In this document: positions 13,127 to 19,547 of the stretch, one piece after another
How positions within the stretch are numbered: position 1 is the stretch's first letter
Layout of the letters: every line of letters begins with the position of its first letter
Notes under the pieces: model-generated
Databases searched by the model: none
What the model was told of the DNA's origin: nothing
What the model saw: the letters and a program-made list of their open reading frames with translations, nothing else
Translations under genes and position numbers: made by a program
Source: a virus
Length of the DNA: 22,438 nt
Direction: 5' to 3' (one strand)
IMG/VR virus record: IMGVR_UViG_3300036791_000360
Span: 1 to 22,438 of that record

Positions 13127-14164
13127 ATGGCGTTGATAGGAACTGGACTCGTCCCGGCAGGTCCGATCGGCCTCGAACTAACGGCGACAGTCCGCCGGGT
13201 GTTTGCAGAATGCGTTGTTGTTCTGCTCTACAAGCAGAATCCTCTGCTCAGTCTGCTGCTCAGAAATGCGATCCGTGCATCCGGCGGTATAGCACCATAC
13301 ACCCAGCCAGTGCAGACAGGCCGTTACGTCCAATCCACATGGATGGGACCAGCTGGAGCGTTTAGCCTGCCGCCCGATGTCGCCGCCACGCTCAACGCCG
13401 AGTTCAACATGTGCGCGCTGGCGACCCCTGTCACCAGCTTCGGCCTCGAACAACTCGTGACGCAGGATGCGATCGCGGTGTGCTCAAGGTTGATGCTCAA
13501 GATGAACGACATGAAGAACAGCGCGCTGGAGTCGCTTGCGGCGGCGCTGTTCGGATCGAACTTCACCGGTCCGGCGCCGGGCACGACCAACGTGCAGCAG
13601 ATGTTCGGGCTCAACGATGCCTATGGCAACATCGCGCTATCGCCGATCTACGGCGGGCTTGACCGAAACGTCTATCCCAGCTGGCAGGGCACCGTTGTCC
13701 CGGCCGCGGGCGCCATCCTCACCCGGCAGGCCTTCATCCAGAAGTTCCTGCAGGTCGCCAAGGCGTCCGGCGGCGAGGCCCCGGACTTCGCGGTGCTGTC
13801 GGTCGAAGACTGGTCAACGCTGATGACCGATTTCATGAGCCTGGAGCGGTACAACAACGATCCGAGCTCGCGTTGGGGCAAGGACGATCCGGTGAACTCC
13901 GGATTCCGCGGTCTGCTGCTGGGCGACACCCCGATCTTCTTCGACCTGAACTGCCCGGTCGGCACCGGCTACATTTTCAACTCGAAATATCTGACCACGG
14001 TGATCCACGAGGATTGCAACTTCGCCTGGACCGGCTGGTACTCGACCATCCCGCAAGGCCAGATTTCCAGCGTCGGCTTGACCTTGACCGCGCTCAATCT
14101 GGTTTGCTCCAAGCCGCCGACCGGCGCCATCCTGCAGGGAATTACTGGCGGCGCCCCATGGTAA
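13127..14164 (+). CDS. Major capsid protein, HK97-fold predicted (345 aa)
   Basis: The ATG has the strongest ribosome-binding site in the window (AGGAGG at 13114-13119, 7-base spacing), as expected of the most abundant virion protein. The order scaffold, this gene, then small head genes and adaptor is the classical one. Internal segments fit a coat protein: NAIRASGGIAPYTQPVQTGR, SALESLAAALFGSNFTGPAP, the FAVLSVEDWSTLMTDFMSLE helix, and VNSGFRGLLLGDTPIFFDLN. The HK97 fold is inferred from context, not from a signature motif. The stop is overlapped by the next start, read in another frame. Confidence 0.85.
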   Translation: MALIGTGLVPAGPIGLELTATVRRVFAECVVVLLYKQNPLLSLLLRNAIRASGGIAPYTQPVQTGRYVQSTWMGPAGAFSLPPDVAATLNAEFNMCALATPVTSFGLEQLVTQDAIAVCSRLMLKMNDMKNSALESLAAALFGSNFTGPAPGTTNVQQMFGLNDAYGNIALSPIYGGLDRNVYPSWQGTVVPAAGAILTRQAFIQKFLQVAKASGGEAPDFAVLSVEDWSTLMTDFMSLERYNNDPSSRWGKDDPVNSGFRGLLLGDTPIFFDLNCPVGTGYIFNSKYLTTVIHEDCNFAWTGWYSTIPQGQISSVGLTLTALNLVCSKPPTGAILQGITGGAPW

Positions 14165-14568
14165 AATATCTGCTGCTTGCACTCGCTCTTGCGCTTGCGG
14201 CGCCGGCACCGGCCGCCGCGCAGGGAGCGATTGCGTGCAATCAGTGGTCAATCATCCACGACGTTGGCGCGACATCCCTGACGCAACTCATCCCGCCCTC
14301 GCCCAACCAGCAAATCGGGCTGTGCGGCTACGCCATGGTGGCCACCGTCGCAGCGGCGGAACTGCAGCTTGCCTACGGCACCGGCACCAATTGCGGGGCC
14401 GGCACGAACAACATTTCGCCGGTGATTACGCTTCCGGTCGGCGGCACCTTCATCAACCGCAACAACAATATCGTAGAGCGCGCCCCGCCCGGAAATGCTA
14501 TCTGCTACCTGTCCACCTCGGCGGCTGGTTCCGTCATGGACGCGATCGTGTACTGGACCTATTTCTGA
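14158..14568 (+). CDS. Sec-signal-bearing four-Cys protein next to capsid (136 aa)
   Basis: The ATG at 14158 overlaps the last codons of the capsid gene. The N-terminus MVKYLLLALALALAAPAPAA+AQ is a textbook Sec signal peptide with cleavage likely after AAAQ. The mature part has exactly four cysteines (C27, C56, C79, C116), which could form two disulfides in the periplasm. It is rich in Gly, Asn and Thr with beta-strand-like alternation (AYGTGTNCGAGTNNISPVI, then VMDAIVYWTYF). Similar phage proteins without known role exist in structural modules. It could be a decoration protein that is exported by a side route, a superinfection factor in the periplasm, or an adhesin. Export is the visible part and function is open. 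Confidence 0.75.
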   Translation: MVKYLLLALALALAAPAPAAAQGAIACNQWSIIHDVGATSLTQLIPPSPNQQIGLCGYAMVATVAAAELQLAYGTGTNCGAGTNNISPVITLPVGGTFINRNNNIVERAPPGNAICYLSTSAAGSVMDAIVYWTYF

Positions 14569-14580
14569 AAGGAGCCGACA

Positions 14581-14865
14581 ATGGCAACGTCACAAGGCGG
14601 TAGCATTACGATCCTGGACGCCCCCTGGCATCCGACCATCACGCTGGCGATGGTACAGCTGTACGATCCTTCGATCACGGCCCTGAACCAGTGCGTCGTG
14701 CTGCCCGACAGCTGGACCGGACCGCCGCCCGGACCGCCGAACGGGACCAGCATCCCAGGCTCTGGCACGATCACGTTCGCGGCGCCCACTGGCGCCCCCG
14801 CCGAGCTTGCGCCCCCGCAGCCCGCCCCCGCCAACCATGGTCGGCGATCTACCGCACACACCTGA
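14581..14865 (+). CDS. Small Pro-rich hypothetical protein (94 aa)
   Basis: GAAAGGAGCCGACA precedes the ATG at 14581. The product starts MATSQGGSITILDAPWHPTI, with beta-type segments up to residue 45. It then becomes Pro/Gly/Ala-rich (PPPGPPNGTSIPGSG) and ends basic (NHGRRSTAHT). It has a single Cys and no recognised domain. Position between capsid and adaptor suggests a minor head or decoration protein. Confidence 0.6.
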   Translation: MATSQGGSITILDAPWHPTITLAMVQLYDPSITALNQCVVLPDSWTGPPPGPPNGTSIPGSGTITFAAPTGAPAELAPPQPAPANHGRRSTAHT

Positions 14866-14871
14866 ACATGA

Positions 14872-15567
14872 ATGTTGAATCAGTACATCACGGAGACGCA
14901 GGAACTGCTGAATGACCAGCTGGGGCAGTTCTTCAAGCTGCCCATGGTCACGCGCTACGTCAACAAATCGAGGCGCCGCATTGCCGGCGTCTCCGGCTGC
15001 ATCCGGTGCATGCCGCCCGGAACCCAGACCCACCCGCAGCAGGAAGTCTATCCGTTCTCCGATTGGATATCGCTGATCCAGGGCGTCATGCCGGGCGTCG
15101 AATCGATCCTCGCCTGCCGGTCGCTGGCGGTGGCGATCGGACCCCGCGGCTGGAAGCCGCTGTGGCGGCGGATTGTTTGGACCGACTTCCAGTCCCGATT
15201 TCGCATCTACAACGGGACGTTTTATGGAACCATCTCCGAGCCCGGATGGTACGCCCAGTATGGCGCCGGGCCGCTCGGCGCGCTCTACCTAGCCCCAATC
15301 CCGTCTCAGTCCACCACGATGGAGGTCGACCTGACGCTGATCCCGGCGCCGTTGCTGTCTGACGACGACATCGAGATCATTCCATATCCTTGGTGCGACG
15401 CCGTGCCTTACTGGGCAGCCACGTTGTTGTTGCTCGCCCAGCAGCGCCGCGAAGACGCCTCGGCCATGGCTTTGCTCTTCAACGCGGAGCTCCCGGCGTG
15501 TGCCGCTGTGGTGGCGCCTCAAATGATCCAATCTACTTACGCGCCAGGAATCCAACGCAGCGCCTGA
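14872..15567 (+). CDS. Tail adaptor / head-tail connector protein (231 aa)
   Basis: The sequence pattern fits the podovirus adaptor family (P22 gp4-like) that docks the tail below the portal. It has a helical N-terminus (LNQYITETQELLNDQLGQFF), YPFSDWISLIQGVMPGVESI and LACRSLAVA, then the highly typical WTDFQSRFRIYNGTFYG, WYAQYGAGPLGALYLAPIPS, and PYPWCDAVPYWAATLLLLAQ followed by QRREDASAM. The ATG at 14872 lies 6 bases after the upstream stop, with no strong ribosome-binding site, so translation probably depends on coupling. An ATG at 14868 opens only a 15-codon frame. Confidence 0.8.
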   Translation: MLNQYITETQELLNDQLGQFFKLPMVTRYVNKSRRRIAGVSGCIRCMPPGTQTHPQQEVYPFSDWISLIQGVMPGVESILACRSLAVAIGPRGWKPLWRRIVWTDFQSRFRIYNGTFYGTISEPGWYAQYGAGPLGALYLAPIPSQSTTMEVDLTLIPAPLLSDDDIEIIPYPWCDAVPYWAATLLLLAQQRREDASAMALLFNAELPACAAVVAPQMIQSTYAPGIQRSA

Positions 15568-15581
15568 TACAGGAGGTAGCC

Positions 15582-15749
15582 TTGGCTAATCTCGGGTTGG
15601 TGCTTCTGGTGTTCGGCTTTGTCTGTGCCGTGCTCGCGAGCGTGCTCGGTCCGCAGCAATGGCGCTTTCATCTCGGCTGGGCCGCGATCGCGTTCTGGCT
15701 GGCGGCCGAGATTTTCGGTGGGGTAGGTCGTATCTTCGGGACGCACTGA
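15582..15749 (+). CDS. Two-span membrane protein, holin-like (55 aa)
   Basis: The start is TTG at 15582, chosen because AGGAGGTAG (15571-15579) lies directly upstream. Two hydrophobic segments (LGLVLLVFGFVCAVLASVL, then WAAIAFWLAAEIFGGVG) are separated by a short polar turn (GPQQWRFHLG). Such two-span hairpins occur in class II holins, but this gene lies far from the endolysin, in the tail module. It could be a second holin, an antiholin or a membrane protein needed for DNA entry. No family is recognised. Confidence 0.6.
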   Translation: MANLGLVLLVFGFVCAVLASVLGPQQWRFHLGWAAIAFWLAAEIFGGVGRIFGTH

Positions 15750-15759
15750 CCAGGGTATT

Positions 15760-15780
15760 AATTTACCTGGGTGGTAAATT
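15760..15780 (+). promoter_or_regulatory. Perfect hairpin before the large tail gene
   Basis: AATTTACC (15760-15767) pairs with GGTAAATT (15773-15780) around TGGGT. It is A+T rich, unlike its surroundings. An in-frame GTG at 15771 lies in its loop, which makes that codon an unlikely start. Confidence 0.4.
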
Positions 15781-15800
15781 TCTCTTGGGACAGAAACCCG

Positions 15801-17441
15801 ATGCCCATTCAGTCGGCCAACCCGCCCGACATCACCACCGTCGACCAGTGGAAGGGGCTCAATCAGCAGTCTCTACGTGCCACCATCGACGACCAGGAAC
15901 TTTGGTGGAACGAAAATTTATACGCAGTAGGGCCCGGCGATCTTCGCTCATGCTGGGGCCGCGGCGGGGCCATCTACACGGCGCCTGCTGGCGTCACGAT
16001 CCTGCGCACCTTCTTCGGCTACTACGGATATCCCACGGCGTTCCTGACCCAGCCGCCACCGGGCCGCATGGGCTGGATGTTCCTCTCGGATGGGACCGTC
16101 GATGAGGTTGACGTCGACACCGGAGCAGTGACCCACGTTGGCGCCATCTGGCAACCCGTCTCCCCGTACTGGTTCGCCGACGCGGTGGTCTGGCGCCCGC
16201 GGTTCTTCGGCAACACACCGGGGCAGCGCGGCGGTGTCCTGTTCGGCTCTCCCAAGGGCATGTACGCCTGGGACGGCACCACGGTCTCCGCGCCCGGTCA
16301 GCCTGCCCCCGATTGGCTGACCTCCGCCAACGAACAGCCGGTGGTTTCCACCGTCATGCCGACAGGCCTGCCCGGGATCCTGGCCATGGAGGTCTATCAG
16401 AGCCGGGTGTGGGTCATGGGCGAGACGGTGATGTCGTTCTCGGCCGCATCGAACGGCTGCGACTTCTCGGTGGCCGGCGGCGGCGGATCGTTCGGCTATT
16501 CGGGCAACACCCTGACGACCATCTATCGCGACCTGCGCGCCTCGGCCTCCTACCTGTTCGTATTCGGAGATTCCTCGACCGACATGGTCAACAACGTCAT
16601 AACTTTCGGCGACGGCACCACGATCCAGTTCACCACCCAATTCAACTACCTGAATGTCGACCCGATGGTGGGTCACGCCTTCCCGCGCAAGGTCGGGCAC
16701 TCCGGTCGCTACTCGGTGCTGGCCAGCGGCGCGCGCGCGTACCCCTCGAGCGCAAACAGTCGCAACTCCGGCGGCGGACTCTGGTTGCTGCTGGGAGGGG
16801 AGGCGCAGGAGATCGGACAGAAGCTCACTAATCTTTGGATGACGCTCGACACCAGCCAGTTCTATCCGACCTTCGCCACCGTCACCATGTTCGGGCGCCG
16901 CATCGTGCTGCTGAACGGAATGTTCGTCGACCCGTGGGGCGTCAAGCGTTCCCTGATGCTGGGCTACGACGGCACCACCTGGACAATCATGTCGCAGGGG
17001 CTGAACCTGACCAACATAGGATATATCGAGCAGGACTCAATCTGCGATGTCTACGGCACCGACGGAAACTCGCTCTATCATTTGTTTGATCATCCCGATC
17101 CGACGCTCAAGAAAAAGCTGTCGACCAAGATGCTCAAGAACAAGGGTCCGCTCACGCACCTATCAATCAACAGCTGGAAACGGCTGTTCCTCGAGCTCTC
17201 CGACAAGTCGGGGCAAGGCGTCTCCATCATCGGCACGGTGACGACCGCGGGCGGCGGCGTTCCCAACGGCACCGAGGATGTTGCCTTTCAGCTGGCGGCG
17301 GGCACCGCCTCCGGCTTCGAAGCGCAGCCGCTGAACGGACAGGGCATCATGGCGGGTGTCGATCTTGAATCGTTCTCGCCCGACTTCATCATCGAGCGCA
17401 TCCACCTAGCAGGTGATTCACGCAGCCTGTTCGGCGCCTGA
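15801..17441 (+). CDS. Large beta-rich tail or DNA-stabilisation protein (546 aa)
   Basis: The frame extends to a GTG at 15771, but that codon lies within a hairpin. ATG at 15801 gives the natural-looking MPIQSANPPDITTVDQWKGL. The protein is rich in Gly, Thr, Trp and Phe, with repeated short strands such as GRMGWMFLSDGTVDEVDVDT, GGVLFGSPKGMYAWDGTTVS, MEVYQSRVWVMGETVMSFSA and RRIVLLNGMFVDPWGVKRSL. This pattern suggests a beta-propeller. Size, fold type and position after the adaptor recall the P22 gp10-like packaged-DNA stabilisation/tail tube-closing proteins of podoviruses, but I cannot confirm homology. No catalytic motif is visible. Confidence 0.7.
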   Translation: MPIQSANPPDITTVDQWKGLNQQSLRATIDDQELWWNENLYAVGPGDLRSCWGRGGAIYTAPAGVTILRTFFGYYGYPTAFLTQPPPGRMGWMFLSDGTVDEVDVDTGAVTHVGAIWQPVSPYWFADAVVWRPRFFGNTPGQRGGVLFGSPKGMYAWDGTTVSAPGQPAPDWLTSANEQPVVSTVMPTGLPGILAMEVYQSRVWVMGETVMSFSAASNGCDFSVAGGGGSFGYSGNTLTTIYRDLRASASYLFVFGDSSTDMVNNVITFGDGTTIQFTTQFNYLNVDPMVGHAFPRKVGHSGRYSVLASGARAYPSSANSRNSGGGLWLLLGGEAQEIGQKLTNLWMTLDTSQFYPTFATVTMFGRRIVLLNGMFVDPWGVKRSLMLGYDGTTWTIMSQGLNLTNIGYIEQDSICDVYGTDGNSLYHLFDHPDPTLKKKLSTKMLKNKGPLTHLSINSWKRLFLELSDKSGQGVSIIGTVTTAGGGVPNGTEDVAFQLAAGTASGFEAQPLNGQGIMAGVDLESFSPDFIIERIHLAGDSRSLFGA

Positions 17442-17477
17442 TTGACGGACCCCCCTCCCCAGGATTAGCCTCCCCGC

Positions 17478-17496
17478 CGCGGTCAACCCGACCGCG
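17478..17496 (+). promoter_or_regulatory. Hairpin before the microprotein cassette
   Basis: CGCGGTC (17478-17484) pairs with GACCGCG (17490-17496) around AACCC. No T-run follows, so it is not a standard intrinsic terminator. It may mark or protect the 5' end of the microprotein transcript. Confidence 0.35.
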
Positions 17497-17528
17497 AATC
17501 AAGAATGCACTTAAAAATGGAGGCCATC

Positions 17529-17570
17529 ATGGCTCGCAGAGGTCGAAGAGGCCGTCGGCGTCGGAGGTAG
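17529..17570 (+). CDS. Arginine-rich microprotein 1 (13 aa)
   Basis: The whole product is MARRGRRGRRRRR: ten Arg and two Gly in 13 residues. GGAGG (17519-17523) lies 5 bases before the ATG. The last two sense codons, CGG AGG, contain the GGAGG that serves the next ORF. Length, opening residues and charge are matched by the following ORF, which supports duplication rather than chance. Protamine-like DNA or RNA binding is the simplest inference, comparable in kind to the short basic J protein of microviruses. No homology is claimed. Expression is unproven. Confidence 0.55.
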   Translation: MARRGRRGRRRRR

Positions 17571-17574
17571 CACC

Positions 17575-17616
17575 GTGGCTCGCCGCCGAAGATATCGCAG
17601 ATATCGACGGAGATAA
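17575..17616 (+). CDS. Arginine-rich microprotein 2 (13 aa)
   Basis: A GTG start at 17575 has GGAGG (17563-17567) 7 bases upstream. The product MARRRRYRRYRRR has the same length and the same MARR opening as its neighbour, with Tyr in place of Gly spacers. The Tyr-Arg pattern could add base stacking to charge binding. The CGG AGA at its end makes the GGAG used by the next gene. It is in the same frame as the next two ORFs, divided only by stop codons. Confidence 0.5.
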   Translation: MARRRRYRRYRRR

Positions 17617-17619
17617 CCG

Positions 17620-17772
17620 ATGCCGCGCCAGTATGTCCGACCGGCCAATCTGGCGCGGGCGGTTAAGGTCAAGGATTGGAGAAAGCCGAACGAGGTAAAT
17701 TGGCGTCCACGGCTTCACTCCTATCGGATGACCCACACAGGCAATCGGATGCGACGAACGCGGAGGCTGTGA
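17620..17772 (+). CDS. Basic microprotein 3 (50 aa)
   Basis: The ATG at 17620 has GGAG (17609-17612) 7 bases upstream. The product is strongly basic with few acidic residues: MPRQYVRPANLARAVKVKDW, a middle RKPNEVNWRPRLHSYRMTHT, and the tail GNRMRRTRRL. It has Trp, Tyr and His spaced along it and looks more like a small folded or nucleic-acid-draping protein than the pure Arg peptides before it. The closing CGG AGG forms a Shine-Dalgarno sequence for the TTG directly after its stop. Family unknown. By size and charge it could be a DNA-condensing virion component. Confidence 0.6.
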   Translation: MPRQYVRPANLARAVKVKDWRKPNEVNWRPRLHSYRMTHTGNRMRRTRRL

Positions 17773-17817
17773 TTGGCAAAGCGCGCAGGAGCGCGGAGTG
17801 ATCGCAGAGGACGATGA
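17773..17817 (+). CDS. Arginine-rich microprotein 4 (14 aa)
   Basis: A TTG at 17773 directly follows the upstream TGA, with GGAGG (17762-17766) 6 bases before it. The product would be MAKRAGARSDRRGR, opening like the other members (MA, then two basic residues). Its stop (TGA, 17815-17817) overlaps the ATG of the next ORF. A competing GTG at 17769 overlaps the previous stop and would yield only 10 residues, so start use here is uncertain. Confidence 0.35.
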   Translation: MAKRAGARSDRRGR

Positions 17818-18262
17818 TGGCGAGACGCAAGAGGCGTTCCCATGGCGCCCGGACTCTGCCCAAAATCGCGCACGCCGTGCGCGGACGGAGGGGACGAAGA
17901 CACTGACCGAATTCGACCTTCACAAAGCCGTCGCGCAGTACCTTGATTGGTGCCTCGTGCCGCCAGCGTTCTACACCACATTTCCGGCCGGCTGGGACAA
18001 AATGAGCAAGACCCGCGCCGGTATGCTGTACGCAGCCGGGCTGAAAGCCGGCATTCCCGACATCCTCATCTTCTACAACGCCCGCACGATTGGAATCGAG
18101 TTAAAGGCCGGCAAGGGGAAGTTGTCGAAGATTCAGGTAAATACGATAGAGCAACTCACCGAGGCAGGTGTGTTTGTACAAGTTTGCAGGAGTGTGGAAG
18201 AAGTTGAGGAAGCATTGACAAGTCTACAACTCCCCTTGCGCGGAACAGTAAGGGCAGCATGA
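17798..18262 (+). CDS. VRR-NUC domain nuclease (154 aa)
   Basis: GTG at 17798 is the only usable start before the domain, with AGGAG (17787-17791) 6 bases upstream. An acidic, then basic, N-terminal extension (residues 1-35) overlaps two Arg-rich ORFs in another frame. From residue 37 the VRR-NUC pattern appears: LTEFDLHKAVAQYLDWC, MSKTRAGMLYAAGLKAGIPD (D88), then IGIELKAGKGKLSKIQ (E101, K103, Q113). Those residues match the metal-binding PD-(D/E)xK site of the family, which resolves branched or flapped DNA. In phages, stand-alone VRR-NUC proteins are frequent and usually sit with replication genes, so a place in the tail module is notable. It may process DNA before packaging. Its stop overlaps the next ATG. 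Confidence 0.8.
   Translation: MIAEDDDGETQEAFPWRPDSAQNRARRARTEGTKTLTEFDLHKAVAQYLDWCLVPPAFYTTFPAGWDKMSKTRAGMLYAAGLKAGIPDILIFYNARTIGIELKAGKGKLSKIQVNTIEQLTEAGVFVQVCRSVEEVEEALTSLQLPLRGTVRAA
17814..17906 (+). CDS. Arginine-rich microprotein 5, overlapping the nuclease gene (30 aa)
   Basis: The ATG at 17814 is followed at once by a second ATG, which better fits AGAGGA (17806-17811). The product starts MMARRKRRSHGARTLPKIAH and ends AVRGRRGRRH, a basic peptide with the MARR opening of the cassette. It lies in a different frame from the nuclease that starts at 17798, so this stretch would be read twice. The overlap could mean that one frame is merely a by-product of the other. The repeated MARR and good ribosome-binding site speak for it. 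Confidence 0.45.
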   Translation: MMARRKRRSHGARTLPKIAHAVRGRRGRRH

Positions 18263-18483
18263 GCGACGGCTTCATATCCCAGCATGATTGTTGGCACTGG
18301 CAACATTATTGGTCCTCGCCCTGGACCCAGCAGGTCGGCGGTGGTCTCGTCGCCGCGACCCCGCCCAACGCAGGCTTCACCGGCGGACCGCCCAAGACCA
18401 TCCCGCCGCCGCTCGTATCGATCCCCGGCAACCAACAAGTAAAGGTAGGCAGTCATGGCGCAGGACCAGAAACCGTGGCCTAA
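18259..18483 (+). CDS. Small Trp/Pro-rich hypothetical protein (74 aa)
   Basis: The ATG at 18259 overlaps the nuclease stop (ATGA). The N-terminus is unusually aromatic (MSDGFISQHDCWHWQHYWSS), with five Trp in the first 23 residues. The rest is Gly/Pro-rich (AGFTGGPPKTIPPPLVSIPG). No membrane segment or known domain is seen. It overlaps the next gene by 29 bases. By position it is a virion or tail-assembly component. Confidence 0.55.
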   Translation: MSDGFISQHDCWHWQHYWSSPWTQQVGGGLVAATPPNAGFTGGPPKTIPPPLVSIPGNQQVKVGSHGAGPETVA

Positions 18484-18748
18484 GATCGCTGACAGTCCGC
18501 CAGCCTATACGATGCACCCGGACGGAATCTTCCGCAGCGATCGCGCGCTCACCGGACCGCTGCGCATGGGCACCGCTCCCGGCGTCGGTCCCAAGAATCG
18601 GCTCGACGACGGCACTACTTCGTCCGACTTCGGCAGCGATCGCGTCTCGCCGCGAAGATTTGACCCCGCAGGAACCAGCAGCACGCGGGCGCCTGAGCGC
18701 GAGTCGTCAGCGCGCGTCTCGCGAGAGATACGAAAGACCAGCAAGTGA
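18455..18748 (+). CDS. Hydrophilic hypothetical protein (97 aa)
   Basis: AAAGGTAGG precedes the ATG at 18455, which lies inside the end of the previous gene. The product is extended and polar: MAQDQKPWPKIADSPPAYTM, then a Gly/Pro-rich middle, and a basic Ser/Arg-rich tail (RAPERESSARVSREIRKTSK). It is probably disordered. No family is recognised. The stop overlaps the next GTG start. Confidence 0.55.
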   Translation: MAQDQKPWPKIADSPPAYTMHPDGIFRSDRALTGPLRMGTAPGVGPKNRLDDGTTSSDFGSDRVSPRRFDPAGTSSTRAPERESSARVSREIRKTSK

Positions 18749-19140
18749 GCGCGGCCGACTTGCTGACCTATCCCAGTGATCCGCGCGCGCAAAGCTGGTG
18801 GGCGTTCGCTCATGCACAGAACCACAAGCCATGGATTGGCGTCTGGGAGACGGAGCGCGCCAGCTACTCGACCATTCCGTACCTGATCGGAAATTACTGG
18901 AAGGATCACGACAATCCAGCTTGGCGCTTGAATCACCAGTTCGCGCATTGGGACACCGTCTATCAGCCATCGCAGCCGGTCGGACCGTTCACGGCGCCGA
19001 TCGGACAAGACCTGCTGCACAGCGGTCCAACCGATCCGGTCCATGGAAAATTCTGGGTCTTCGCCAATCATACGGAGCATAAGCTGGTGGAAGACAACCA
19101 AGCCACGAACGGCTGGCCGTTCTATTATCCGTTCGGATGA
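18745..19140 (+). CDS. Hypothetical tail-region protein rich in Trp and His (131 aa)
   Basis: A GTG start at 18745 overlaps the upstream TGA (GTGA). The product is compact and aromatic: SDPRAQSWWAFAHAQNHKPW, IGVWETERASYSTIPYLIGN, YWKDHDNPAWRLNHQFAHWD, then VFANHTEHKLVEDNQATNGW near the C-terminus. It has no cysteines and no signal peptide. The pattern looks like a small folded virion protein, but no family is recognised. Its stop overlaps the following ATG (ATGA), so it is coupled to the GNAT-like gene. Confidence 0.6.
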   Translation: MSAADLLTYPSDPRAQSWWAFAHAQNHKPWIGVWETERASYSTIPYLIGNYWKDHDNPAWRLNHQFAHWDTVYQPSQPVGPFTAPIGQDLLHSGPTDPVHGKFWVFANHTEHKLVEDNQATNGWPFYYPFG

Positions 19141-19535
19141 AGCCGCGCCTGCTGGTCGAATCCGATCTTCCATGGATGATCGAACTGGCGCAGCGAAGAT
19201 TCCCCGCGTTCAACCCGGTTGCAGCGCGAAGCTGGTTCGTCAACGAGGTGCTGACGAACGACCGCTATTTCGCCATGCGCACCGAGGATGCGTTCCTGAT
19301 CGCGGTCCTGAGCTCCATGCCCTGGACGTCCAGAACCGAGGCCATCGTGCTCATCCTGATCACGGCCGATGACAAGCCCTGGCAGGTTGTGCGATTGCTC
19401 CGGGAGTCGATAAACTGGGCGCGGCAACGGAAAGCGGCGCATTGGCATTTCTGGATGGACGATGCCGATGCCGGGGCGCTCGCCCGTCGGGTCGGCGCCC
19501 GCGAGAACACAAGCAGATATCGGATGGACCTCTGA
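19137..19535 (+). CDS. GNAT-like protein in ejection-protein position (132 aa)
   Basis: The opening RLLVESDLPWMIELAQRRFP, the middle MRTEDAFLIAVLSSMPWTSR, EAIVLILITADDKPWQVVRL and the C-terminal WMDDADAGALARRVGARENT follow the strand-helix order of GNAT acetyltransferases. The usual acetyl-CoA loop (R/Q-x-x-G-x-G/A) is not clear, so it may be a non-catalytic GNAT fold. Podoviruses of T7 and P60 type carry GNAT-like proteins beside their internal virion proteins (T7 gp13 is an example, as I recall), which agrees with the neighbours here. The start overlaps the upstream stop. Confidence 0.65.
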   Translation: MKPRLLVESDLPWMIELAQRRFPAFNPVAARSWFVNEVLTNDRYFAMRTEDAFLIAVLSSMPWTSRTEAIVLILITADDKPWQVVRLLRESINWARQRKAAHWHFWMDDADAGALARRVGARENTSRYRMDL

Positions 19536-19547
19536 CAGGAGGCATCA

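Noticed and set aside
15771-15800. GTG start giving a 10-residue longer tail protein
   Set aside because: The GTG lies in the loop region of a perfect hairpin, and the added residues do not resemble a natural N-terminus. ATG 15801 was preferred.
17769-17801. 10-residue GTG-started peptide (MIGKARRSAE) linking microprotein 3 to the nuclease
   Set aside because: The Shine-Dalgarno sequence would be only 2 bases away. It may matter for coupling but is not supported as a product.
17575-17817. Stop-codon readthrough joining microproteins 2, 3 and 4 in one frame
   Set aside because: They do share a frame, divided by TAA and TGA, but each has its own ribosome-binding site and start codon, and no readthrough signal is apparent. 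It is kept only as an alternative.
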